Origin: Alphaproteobacteria bacterium
GTDB taxonomy: Bacteria > Myxococcota_A > UBA796 > GCA-2862545
Direction of reading: 5' to 3'
NCBI GenBank assembly: GCA_020632885.1
Contig: JACKEQ010000012.1
Coordinates: forward strand, 97,968-161,967
DNA length: 64,000 nucleotides
Positions 1 to 7,984 of the stretch are shown here, in pieces; positions within the stretch are counted from its first letter, which is position 1; every line of letters starts with the position of its first letter. The position numbers and the translations under genes were made by a program. Below the pieces are notes generated by a model. The model was not told the origin of the DNA. It was given only the letters and a program-made list of their open reading frames with translations, and did not search any database.

Positions 1-372
1 CCTGCCGCTCCCGAGCCCGCTCCCAAGCCCGCACCGCAGCCCGCCATGGAGTTCGAGACGCCCCACGTCCCCCGCCTCCCCACGCTGCCCACGCCGGCCG
101 TGCAGCCGGCCCCCGCGCAGGTCGAGTCGGCCGACGTGGCCTCGGTGAAGCTCTACAGCAAGCCGCCCAGCGCCGCGATCCTCGTGGACGGCGAGGCCCG
201 GAACCTCCGCACGCCCAACAAGGTCGAGATGAGCTTCGGGCGCCACCGGGTCGAGGTCCACCTCAAGGGCCACGCACCCTACGTGTTCGACCTGTACGCC
301 GGCCCCGGCCAGCCAGAGGCCTGGTGCGCGGACTTCACGCTGGGTCGGCACCATACGGGGAGATGCCCGTAG
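1..372 (+). CDS. PEGA-domain protein, C-terminal part (5' end outside window)
   Basis: The frame is open from the first base and 123 residues are visible before the TAG. It begins with a Pro/Ala/Lys-rich linker of PAPEPAP type. It continues into a PEGA-like beta domain with VKLYSKPPSAAILVDG, then a T-P-N-K-V turn and FGRHRVEVHLKGHAPY. In this phylum PEGA domains commonly sit at the C-terminus of Ser/Thr kinases or on envelope proteins, but nothing catalytic is visible here. An ATG at 46 is in frame, but the same linker composition continues upstream of it, so the gene very probably starts before the window. It ends about 55 bases before the A2M operon. Confidence 0.7.
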   Translation, partial: PAAPEPAPKPAPQPAMEFETPHVPRLPTLPTPAVQPAPAQVESADVASVKLYSKPPSAAILVDGEARNLRTPNKVEMSFGRHRVEVHLKGHAPYVFDLYAGPGQPEAWCADFTLGRHHTGRCP

Positions 373-427
373 CGGGTCGCTGTAAGATGGGGCCCGATCC
401 GGCGTTCGGCACCCCTGGAGAGTGACC

Positions 428-3400
428 TTGGACCAACCAGCCCCGCACAGGGACCCCTTGCGCGACGCCCTCGCACCCGCAGCGGCCACGGGCGTCGTGA
501 TGCTCGGGCTCATCGGGCTCTGCTCGGGCTACCCGTGCGTCTCCACCGGACTCCGGTACGGCCTGTGGCTCGAGAAGTGCCCGGCCACGGACCTCCGCGC
601 CTCGGCGGACCTCCAGGCCTCCGGCATGGTCCGGGGAGACTGGGGGCTGGCCCACCTGTCGATCCAGGCGCACTGGATGACCGCCCAGGGTCCCGGGGGC
701 TACGAGACGAGCGCGCCGATCAGCCACACGCACGTGGACATCGGCCTGATCGACCCCGACGGGAACCCTGTGCCGGGCGTGGAGCTCCGCGACCCCGCGT
801 GGTCCGGCGACCGGCTCACGGTCGGAGTGAAGCTCCCGAAGACCCCGGACGGGCTCTACAAGCTGCGCGCCACCGTGGAGCCGGGCTTCGAGACCGTCGT
901 CGTGGACGCGGAGCTGCCGCTGTTCACGCCCGCCCTGGTGCACGTGGTGGGCGACCGCCCCCTCTACAAGCCCGGCCAGGAGGTCCTCCTGCGCGCCGCC
1001 GTGCTCGCGCGCACCGACGCCGCCCCCATCGCCGCACGTCCGGGCACCTGGCGGATCCGCGACCCCGAGGGCACCGAGATGCTCCAGGAGGCCACGAAGA
1101 CGGACGCCTGGGGTGTCGCCAGCACCACCTTCCCCCTCGCCGTGGACGCGGAGGAGGGCACGTGGACGGCCACCTTCGACACCGGGAACGACTCGCGCAC
1201 CGTCAGCTTCGACGTGCGGCCCTTCAAGCTCCCTCGTTTCACCGTGGAGCTCGAGCCCGAGAAGAGCTGGTACGGCGCGAACGACACCGTGCGGCTCGAG
1301 GGCCGTGCGCGCTACACCTCCGGGGCTCCCGTGGGATCGGCCGAGGTGGAGATCCGCCTCGCAGCCACCGAGGGTCGCTGGCCCCTCCCGCTCGCCTGGG
1401 AAGAGCCCCGCACCACCCGCACGGACGCCCAGGGCCGCTTCCGGCTCGACCTCGGCGAGGTGCCCGCCGACCTGATGGAGACGTCGAAGGTCGCGGTCAC
1501 CGCGAGCGTGGTGGACGATGCCGGTGAGCGGCGCGGAGGCGGCGCCACCCTGAAGCTCTCGGCCGACGACCTGCTGGTGCAGACGGTCACCGAGTTCGGC
1601 GGCGGGCTCGTGGGTGATTTCAACAACCGCGCCTACCTGCGCGTGATGACGCCCGATGGGCGCGCCCTGCCGAACACCGACATCACCGTGCGCAACGCCT
1701 ACCAGCCCGACGAGCCCGAGATGAAGGCGCGCACCGACGAGGACGGGGTGGCCTCGATCCAGCTCGATCCGGGCGAGCCCGTCACGCTCGTCACCGAGCC
1801 CCCGCCCCTCCGCCCGCGTCCGTTCTCCCCGGCCGCTCCGCGCTTCCAGCGGGCCAACGCCCATCCGGGAGGCCGGGGCCTGACCCTGGACGAGCGCCGC
1901 GCCATGGACCGCCTGCACCCCGGGATCAGCGCCTGCGGCGTGAACACCGTCGGCGACCAGACCGTGCAGATCGGCGTGCAGGTGGCCTCCAGCGGCGCCG
2001 TGACGGGCGTGCTCGCCAACGAGGGGCGCCTCGCGTCCTGCGTGGCGAGCGTGATGCGCGGCGCCCGCATGCCCGTGGGCGAGCCCCGCACCTACGACCT
2101 CGCCTGGGTCGTGCCCGACTCGCTGGTGCCGAGCCTCGACATGGACTGGGCCGGCGTGCGGGGCCTCGAGAGCGCCGCGAAGTCGGCTCTCGAGGAGGCC
2201 GCCCTGGACGCCCGCACCTGCTTCACGCGCGGCGTGGGCGTGGAGGGCGCACCGGTCGCCCACGTGCACTGGCGCCACGAAGAGGACACCACGAACCTCG
2301 TGACGACCGTGGCCATGGCGCCCTCCGGCACGGGCCTGACGGCTCCGGTGCTGGCGTGTGTGCAGCGCGCCCTCGGTGGGGCCCGGCTCGCCCGTCCCGC
2401 CAGCAGCGCCGGCATGGGCGAAGCCACGTTCACCCTCGTCGTCCCGCAACCTCCGGGGAGCGTCCGGCAGGTCGCGCAGACGGACACCGGCTTCCAGCTC
2501 CAGGTGGTGGCCCACGACAGCACGGCGGCCATCGGCCGCACCAAGGTCACCTTCCCGGTCGGCTGGCTCCCGGCGCTCCGGATGCGGGCCACGCCGTCCC
2601 TGGCGCACCCCGGCGACACCCTGGCGATCGAGCTCCTCCGCGGTCCGGACTTCCGGGGCGACCTCCCCGAGGAGCTCGTGCTCCGCGAGGGCTCGCGGGA
2701 GATCGCGAAGGCGAAGGTCGACAAGAAGGCGCGGCGGGCCGAGCTGCCCATCCCGGCCGACGTGGACGGCTTCCTGCACATCGAGGCCCTGGGCGCGCGC
2801 ACCGTGGTGTTCGTGCAGCCCGACGACGCCCTGTCCGTCGAGCTGGCCACCGACGCCACGTCCTACGCTCCCGGCGACACCGCGAAGCTCACAGTCACCA
2901 CGCGTGCTGGCGAGAAGGGCGTGGAGGCGTCCGTGACCCTCGCGGGTGTCGACAAGGCGCTGGGCGAGCTCGCCCCCCTCACGAGCCCGGACGACTGGGG
3001 GGACGTGATGGTGCGCGCGACCGGAGCCGACGCCTTCGGCGCCTTCGGTCCCCGCGCGCTCCAGCTGGGCCAGGTGCGCGGCCAGAACGCCGCGATGGCG
3101 GCCGTGCTCCTCGTGAGCGACCTGCCGATGGACCCCGCTGGCGACCAGGCCGTGTACGGGTCGGGCGCGGTGGTCCCGCCCGTCGAGGAGGCCCTGATCA
3201 CGGGCTTCTACCGCGGTCTGGAGCGGCTGGTGGTCAAGGTGCGGGCGTGGGAGAAGGAATCCCCCCCCGAGACCCAGATGGATCCACCGACCATGGCCCG
3301 TCTCTGGCGCGAGATGCTGAAGGAGGCCCAGGCGGCCGGGGAGCCCGTGGTGGACGGCTACGGCCGGCCCCTCGCCCTCGCCATCCTGCCCGACGATCTG

Positions 3401-3496
3401 CTCGCACAGACCGACCCGCGCCAGGTGGTGGCGGACTCGACCCGCCTCCCGGAGGACGTGATCGGCTGGACCGGCTGGGTCCGGGAGAACCCGTGA
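428..3496 (+). CDS. Alpha-2-macroglobulin N-terminal half (MG2-type) membrane-anchored subunit
   Basis: This 1022-residue protein has a single membrane segment near residues 15-38 (GVVMLGLIGLCSGYPC) and then stacked MG-type beta domains. The MG2 signature PLYKPGQEVLLRA lies near residue 180. Between about 495 and 690 two cysteine-paired blocks resembling AgmX/PglI C-terminal domains are inserted, which is not usual in A2M. The C-terminus is helical. There is no thioester or A2M complement-type domain; those are on the three following genes, so the A2M is split. The start is chosen at TTG 428, seven bases after GGAG at 417-420. GTG 422 is in frame but only one base from that GGAG. The last four bases overlap the next gene. 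The periplasmic protease-trap or envelope-defence role is inferred from the family. Confidence 0.8.
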   Translation: MDQPAPHRDPLRDALAPAAATGVVMLGLIGLCSGYPCVSTGLRYGLWLEKCPATDLRASADLQASGMVRGDWGLAHLSIQAHWMTAQGPGGYETSAPISHTHVDIGLIDPDGNPVPGVELRDPAWSGDRLTVGVKLPKTPDGLYKLRATVEPGFETVVVDAELPLFTPALVHVVGDRPLYKPGQEVLLRAAVLARTDAAPIAARPGTWRIRDPEGTEMLQEATKTDAWGVASTTFPLAVDAEEGTWTATFDTGNDSRTVSFDVRPFKLPRFTVELEPEKSWYGANDTVRLEGRARYTSGAPVGSAEVEIRLAATEGRWPLPLAWEEPRTTRTDAQGRFRLDLGEVPADLMETSKVAVTASVVDDAGERRGGGATLKLSADDLLVQTVTEFGGGLVGDFNNRAYLRVMTPDGRALPNTDITVRNAYQPDEPEMKARTDEDGVASIQLDPGEPVTLVTEPPPLRPRPFSPAAPRFQRANAHPGGRGLTLDERRAMDRLHPGISACGVNTVGDQTVQIGVQVASSGAVTGVLANEGRLASCVASVMRGARMPVGEPRTYDLAWVVPDSLVPSLDMDWAGVRGLESAAKSALEEAALDARTCFTRGVGVEGAPVAHVHWRHEEDTTNLVTTVAMAPSGTGLTAPVLACVQRALGGARLARPASSAGMGEATFTLVVPQPPGSVRQVAQTDTGFQLQVVAHDSTAAIGRTKVTFPVGWLPALRMRATPSLAHPGDTLAIELLRGPDFRGDLPEELVLREGSREIAKAKVDKKARRAELPIPADVDGFLHIEALGARTVVFVQPDDALSVELATDATSYAPGDTAKLTVTTRAGEKGVEASVTLAGVDKALGELAPLTSPDDWGDVMVRATGADAFGAFGPRALQLGQVRGQNAAMAAVLLVSDLPMDPAGDQAVYGSGAVVPPVEEALITGFYRGLERLVVKVRAWEKESPPETQMDPPTMARLWREMLKEAQAAGEPVVDGYGRPLALAILPDDLLAQTDPRQVVADSTRLPEDVIGWTGWVRENP

Positions 3497-5754
3497 CCCG
3501 CATCCTCCTGCCGCTCGGGGTGCTGGGCCTGGCGCTCGGCTGTGGGTCGGGCTCGGCCCCCCTGCCCGGTGAGATGGACGGATGGGAGGCCCCGGCCACC
3601 ACGGAGGCCGCCCCGGCCTTCGGAGGGGGCGGGCTGAAGCTCGAGGAGCAGGAGGAGTCCCGCCGCGCCTTCGACAACGACGGAGTCTTGGTCCGGGACG
3701 TCCTCGCCCGGCCCGCCAAGCCCGCCAAGCGCTCGAAGGACGCCCTCGGCGACGAGCTCGACGAAGACGAGCGGAAGCCCGAGCCCCCAGCGGATGGGGC
3801 GGCGTCGGCGGCCCGCGTGCGTCAGTGGTTCCCGGAGGCCTTCCTCTGGCGGCCCTCCGTCGTCACCGACGGCGACGGCGTGGCCTCCGTGGACGTCCGC
3901 GTCCCCGATCAGCTCACCGACTGGCGTGTGCTCGCCCTCGCCCACGACCGTGGGGGCCACCAGGCCGGCACCGAGCGCACCTTCGCCAGCGTCCTCCCCG
4001 TCTCCGTCGACCCCGTCACACCCGGCTGGCTCTACGTCGGCGACACCCTCCGTGTGCCCGCCCAGGCCTCCGCCCTCGCCAGGCCCTTCGCCGGACGCCT
4101 CGAGCTCGACGCCGACGGCGCCCTCTCCGGTAGCGCCGCTGGGCCCGTCGCCCTCCTGCCCGGCGGAAGTGCCCTCGTCCCGGCAGCCCTCACCGCCGAG
4201 CGCAGCGGCTCCGGCACCGTCCGCACCGTGCTCTTCGACGCCGAAGGCCGCTCCGTCGACGCCGCCGAGCGCTCCGTCGACGTCCGACCCACCGGAAGGC
4301 CCGTCGAGACCCTCCGCGGCGGTGTGCTCTCCGCGGCGCGCACCCTCGACCTCGACGACCCCCGCGCTGCACAGCAGGACCTCGCCGTACGCGTCTTCCC
4401 CGGGCCCCTCGCCGTCTTCCAGGCCGAGCTCGCCCGCGTCGCCGACAGGCCCCCGGGAGCCTATGGCTACGCCCTCGTCGCCGGCATCCGCGCGCTCTCC
4501 GCCTCGGCCCACGTCGACGTCGACGAGGACGCACTCCGCACCCTCCGCATCCGCGCCTGGCAGCGCCTCGTCCGCGCCTCCAGGAGCCCCGACGGGCCCC
4601 AGGCCACCGCCCTCCTCACCGGCCTCGTCGTCCCCGAAGACGACCCCCTCGCCGCCACCACCCACGCCCGACTCGTCCGCACCCTCGAGGCCGCCCAGCG
4701 CGGGGACGGCACCTGGTCCGCGCAGGCCCGCTCCAACGTCCAGCACGTCCTCGTCCAGACCGCCGCCGCAGCGCGCGCCCTCCCCGACGACCGGAAGGGA
4801 GCCCGTCTCCGCGCCGCTGGCGCCCTCGAGCGCCTCCTCCCCAACGTCGACGACCCCTACACCGCCGCCTGGCTCCTCGCCTCCGGTGTGCTCGACACCT
4901 CCCTCCGGCCCGCGCTCGAGGCCAGGGTCCTCGAGGGCATCGAGGACCGAGACGGTGTGCACACCCTCCGCCCCGCAGACCCCCGCCTGAAGGGGCCCAT
5001 GGGGCACGTCTCCCGCGCCGAGCACCTCGCCGTCACCTGGCTCGCCCTCGCCCACCGCGACGACCTCCCCTGGAAGGGAGACCTCCTCGCCGAGCTCCTC
5101 CAGGGCTGGAGCGCCTCCAGCGGACTCGGGGCCGGATGGGCCGACGCCATCGCCCTCCAGGCCATCCAGAAGGGCCTCCCCGCCATCGACGCCCCCGTCA
5201 CCGTCTCCCTCGAGCGCGACGGCCTCACACTCGCCACCGGCGCACTCGACCCCGCACAGCCCAAGCTCCCCGTCACCCTCCTCGCACAGGGGGCCGGGCC
5301 CTTCACCGTCCGCACAGAGCCTCCCGTGCCCGGCCTCGTCTTCAGCGCCACCCACACCGCATGGGTCCCCTTCGACGGCTCCGAAAGCCTCCCCGGCGTC
5401 GAGGTCCACGCCGACGCCTCCGGCCTCCTCGCTGGCCAGGACGGCTGGCTCACCCTCACCGTCAGCGCGCCCAGCGGCGCCAGCGTCTCCGTCCACCAGG
5501 GCCTCCCCGCCGGCACCGTCGCCGAGATCGACCCCGCGTCCCTCCCGCTCCTCACCGACCACGAGGTCTTCCAGGACCACCTCGAGCTCACCACGCGCGC
5601 GTTCGGCGCCGGAGACGTCCTCGAGATCCGCGTCCGCGTCACGCCCATGTTCGCCGGGCGCATGGCCACCCGGCCCCTCCACGTCGCGGTCGGGCGCGAG
5701 TCCGCCGACCTCGCACCCCTCGTCTGGGACGTGCGGTCCGGGGGTGTGCTCTGA
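3493..5754 (+). CDS. Alpha-2-macroglobulin C-terminal half, lipoprotein, copy 1
   Basis: This 753-residue protein starts at GTG 3493 inside the previous stop (GTGA). The N-terminus is a lipoprotein signal with lipobox LALGC, so it is probably anchored in a membrane facing the periplasm. A charged linker of about 90 residues leads to the A2M domain (ARVRQWFPEAFLWRPS; TDWRVLALAHDR) and the alpha-alpha barrel region. Where thioester A2Ms carry P-Y-G-C-x-E-Q this protein reads PPGAYGYAL, so the Cys-Glu-Gln thioester is absent. From 3810 to 5735 the DNA is almost identical to the next gene. In that core Leu and Val are nearly always CTC and GTC, unlike gene copy 3. Confidence 0.85.
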   Translation: MTRILLPLGVLGLALGCGSGSAPLPGEMDGWEAPATTEAAPAFGGGGLKLEEQEESRRAFDNDGVLVRDVLARPAKPAKRSKDALGDELDEDERKPEPPADGAASAARVRQWFPEAFLWRPSVVTDGDGVASVDVRVPDQLTDWRVLALAHDRGGHQAGTERTFASVLPVSVDPVTPGWLYVGDTLRVPAQASALARPFAGRLELDADGALSGSAAGPVALLPGGSALVPAALTAERSGSGTVRTVLFDAEGRSVDAAERSVDVRPTGRPVETLRGGVLSAARTLDLDDPRAAQQDLAVRVFPGPLAVFQAELARVADRPPGAYGYALVAGIRALSASAHVDVDEDALRTLRIRAWQRLVRASRSPDGPQATALLTGLVVPEDDPLAATTHARLVRTLEAAQRGDGTWSAQARSNVQHVLVQTAAAARALPDDRKGARLRAAGALERLLPNVDDPYTAAWLLASGVLDTSLRPALEARVLEGIEDRDGVHTLRPADPRLKGPMGHVSRAEHLAVTWLALAHRDDLPWKGDLLAELLQGWSASSGLGAGWADAIALQAIQKGLPAIDAPVTVSLERDGLTLATGALDPAQPKLPVTLLAQGAGPFTVRTEPPVPGLVFSATHTAWVPFDGSESLPGVEVHADASGLLAGQDGWLTLTVSAPSGASVSVHQGLPAGTVAEIDPASLPLLTDHEVFQDHLELTTRAFGAGDVLEIRVRVTPMFAGRMATRPLHVAVGRESADLAPLVWDVRSGGVL
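3810..5735 (+). repeat. Direct repeat unit 1 (A2M core), 1926 bp
   Basis: This segment matches 6055-7980 at a constant offset of 2245 bases with no net length change. I count roughly thirty mismatches by eye, about 98% identity, and only about seven amino-acid changes. Identity begins abruptly at the codons for ARVRQWF and stops at the last residues of the domain (WDVR). The N-terminal segments of the two genes are unrelated. Confidence 0.9.
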
Positions 5755-7984
5755 ACCGCCTCGTCCTGGTGGCCCTCGTGGGCTGCCGGAGCCTCGACGC
5801 GCCGATGCTGGCGCCGGTGTCCGTCGACGCGCCCGGGCCCCCTCGGCGGAGGAGGCGTTCTTCGACGGCGACGTGATGGACCGCAAGCAGTCCGCTGGCC
5901 GTCGGGGGCGCCCGAAGGGCGACGCCGCCGAGGAGAAGGTCGGTGGGCTCGGGCTGCTCGGGTCCACCATCGCGCTGGCCGACAAGGAGCACGACCTCTC
6001 CTTCGCGCAGCAGGCCGCACCCGAGCCCCCGCCACCGCCCGGGGACGCCACGCCGGCCCGCGTGCGTCAGTGGTTCCCGGAGGCCTTCCTCTGGCGGCCC
6101 TCCGTCGTCACCGACGGCGACGGCGTGGCCTCCGTGGACGTCCGCGTCCCCGACCAGCTCACCGACTGGCGTGTGCTCGCCCTCGCCCACGACCGTGGGG
6201 GCCACCAGGCCGGCACCGAGCGCACCTTCGCCAGCGTCCTCCCCGTCTCCGTCGACCCCGTCACACCCGGCTGGCTCTACGTCGGCGACACCCTCCGTGT
6301 GCCCGCCCAGGCCTCCGCCCTCGCCAGGCCCTTCGCCGGACGCCTCGAGCTCGACGCCGACGGCGCCCTCTCCGGGAGCGGCGCTGGGCCCGTCGCCCTC
6401 CTGCCCGGCGGAAGTGCCCTCGTCCCGGCAGCCCTCACCGCCGAGCGCAGCGGCTCCGGCACCGTCCGCACCGTGCTCTTCGACGCCGAAGGCCGCTCCG
6501 TCGATGCCGCCGAGCGCTCCGTCGACGTCCGACCCACCGGAAGGCCCGTCGAGACCCTCCGCGGCGGGGTGCTCTCCGCGGCGCGCACCCTCGACCTCGA
6601 CGACCCCCGCGCTGCACAGCAGGACCTCGCCGTACGCGTCTTCCCCGGGCCCCTCGCCGTCTTCCAGGCCGAGCTCGCCCGCGTCGCCGACAGGCCCCCG
6701 GGAGCCTATGGCTACGCCCTCGTCGCCGGCATCCGTGCCCTCTCCTCCTCGGCCCACGTCGACGTCGACGAGGACGCACTCCGCACCCTCCGCATCCGCG
6801 CCTGGCAGCGTCTCGTCCGCGCCTCCAGGAGCCCCGACGGGCCCCAGGCCACCGCCCTCCTCACCGGCCTCGTCGTCCCCGGGGACGACCCCCTCGCCGC
6901 CACCACCCACGCCCGCCTCGTCCGCACCCTCGAGGCCGCCCAGCGCGGCGACGGCACCTGGTCCGCACAGGCCCGCTCGAACGTCCAGCACGTCCTCGTC
7001 CAGACCGCTGCCGCCGCGCGCGCCCTCCCCGAAGACCGGAAGGGAGCCCGCCTCCGCGCCGCTGGCGCCCTCGAGCGCCTCCTCCCCAACGTCGACGACC
7101 CCTACACCGCCGCCTGGCTCCTCGCCTCCGGTGTGCTCGACACCTCCCTCCGTCCCGCGCTGGAGGCCAGGGTCCTCGAGGGCATCGAGGACCGCGACGG
7201 TGTGCACACCCTCCTCCCCGCAGACCCCCGCCTGAAGGGGCCCATGGGGCACGTCTCCCGCGCCGAGCACCTCGCCGTCACCTGGCTCGCCCTCGCCCAC
7301 CGCGACGACCTCCCCTGGAAGGGTGACCTCCTCGCCGAGCTCCTCCAGGGCTGGAGCGCCTCCAGCGGGCTCGGGGCCGGATGGGCCGACGCCATCGCCC
7401 TCCAGGCCATCCAGCAGGGCCTCCCCGCCATCGACGCCCCCGTCACCGTCTCCCTCGAGCGCGACGGCCTCACACTCGCCACCGGCGTACTCGACCCCGC
7501 ACAGCCCAAGCTCCCCGTCACCCTCCTCGCACAGGGGGCCGGGCCCTTCACCGTCCGCACAGAGCCTCCCGTGCCCGGCCTCGTCTTCAGCGCCACCCAC
7601 ACCGCATGGGTCCCCTTCGACGGCTCCGAAAGCCTCCCCGGCGTCGAGGTCCACGCCGACGCCTCCGGCCTCCTCGCTGGCCAGGACGGCTGGCTCACCC
7701 TCACCGTCAGCGCGCCCAGCGGCGCCAGCGTCTCCGTCCACCAGGGCCTCCCCGCCGGCACCGTCGCCGAGATCGACCCCGCGTCCCTCCCGCTCCTCAC
7801 CGACCACGAGGTCTTCCAGGACCACCTCGAGCTCACAACGCGCGCGTTCGGCGCCGGAGACGTCCTCGAGATCCGCGTCCGCGTCACCCCCATGTTCGCC
7901 GGACGTATGGCCACACGGCCCCTCCACGTCGCGGTCGGGCGCGAGTCCGCCGACCTCGCACCCCTCGTCTGGGACGTGCGTTGA
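5751..7984 (+). CDS. Alpha-2-macroglobulin C-terminal half, lipoprotein, copy 2 (one frameshift in this sequence)
   Basis: The A2M core (about 640 residues from ARVRQWFPEAF) differs from copy 1 at only about seven residues and likewise has GAYGYAL in place of the thioester. The N-terminus is broken. A lipoprotein signal (NRLVLVALVGC) is open from a CTG at 5751 overlapping the previous stop, but that frame closes at 5875. The mature frame (APSAEEAFFDGD) picks up one frame over. Adding one G to GGG at 5835-5837 joins them as DAPGAPSAEEAFFDGD, and the span is one base short of a multiple of three. The in-frame alternatives are GTG 5744, which gives an arginine-rich non-signal start, or ATG 5876, which would give a cytoplasmic protein. 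Confidence 0.75.
6055..7980 (+). repeat. Direct repeat unit 2 (A2M core), 1926 bp
   Basis: This is the second copy of the 3810-5735 unit, separated from it by 319 bp that hold the end of copy 1 and the unique N-terminal part of copy 2. Protein differences from copy 1 include SAAG to SGAG, ALSAS to ALSSS, VPEDD to VPGDD and IQKG to IQQG. Confidence 0.9.

Noticed and set aside
335..6051. Very long open frames antisense to the A2M operon (over 800 codons)
   Set aside because: They mirror third-position GC of the plus-strand genes, are rich in Arg/Gly/His without domains, and the plus strand has clear conserved families with coupled starts.
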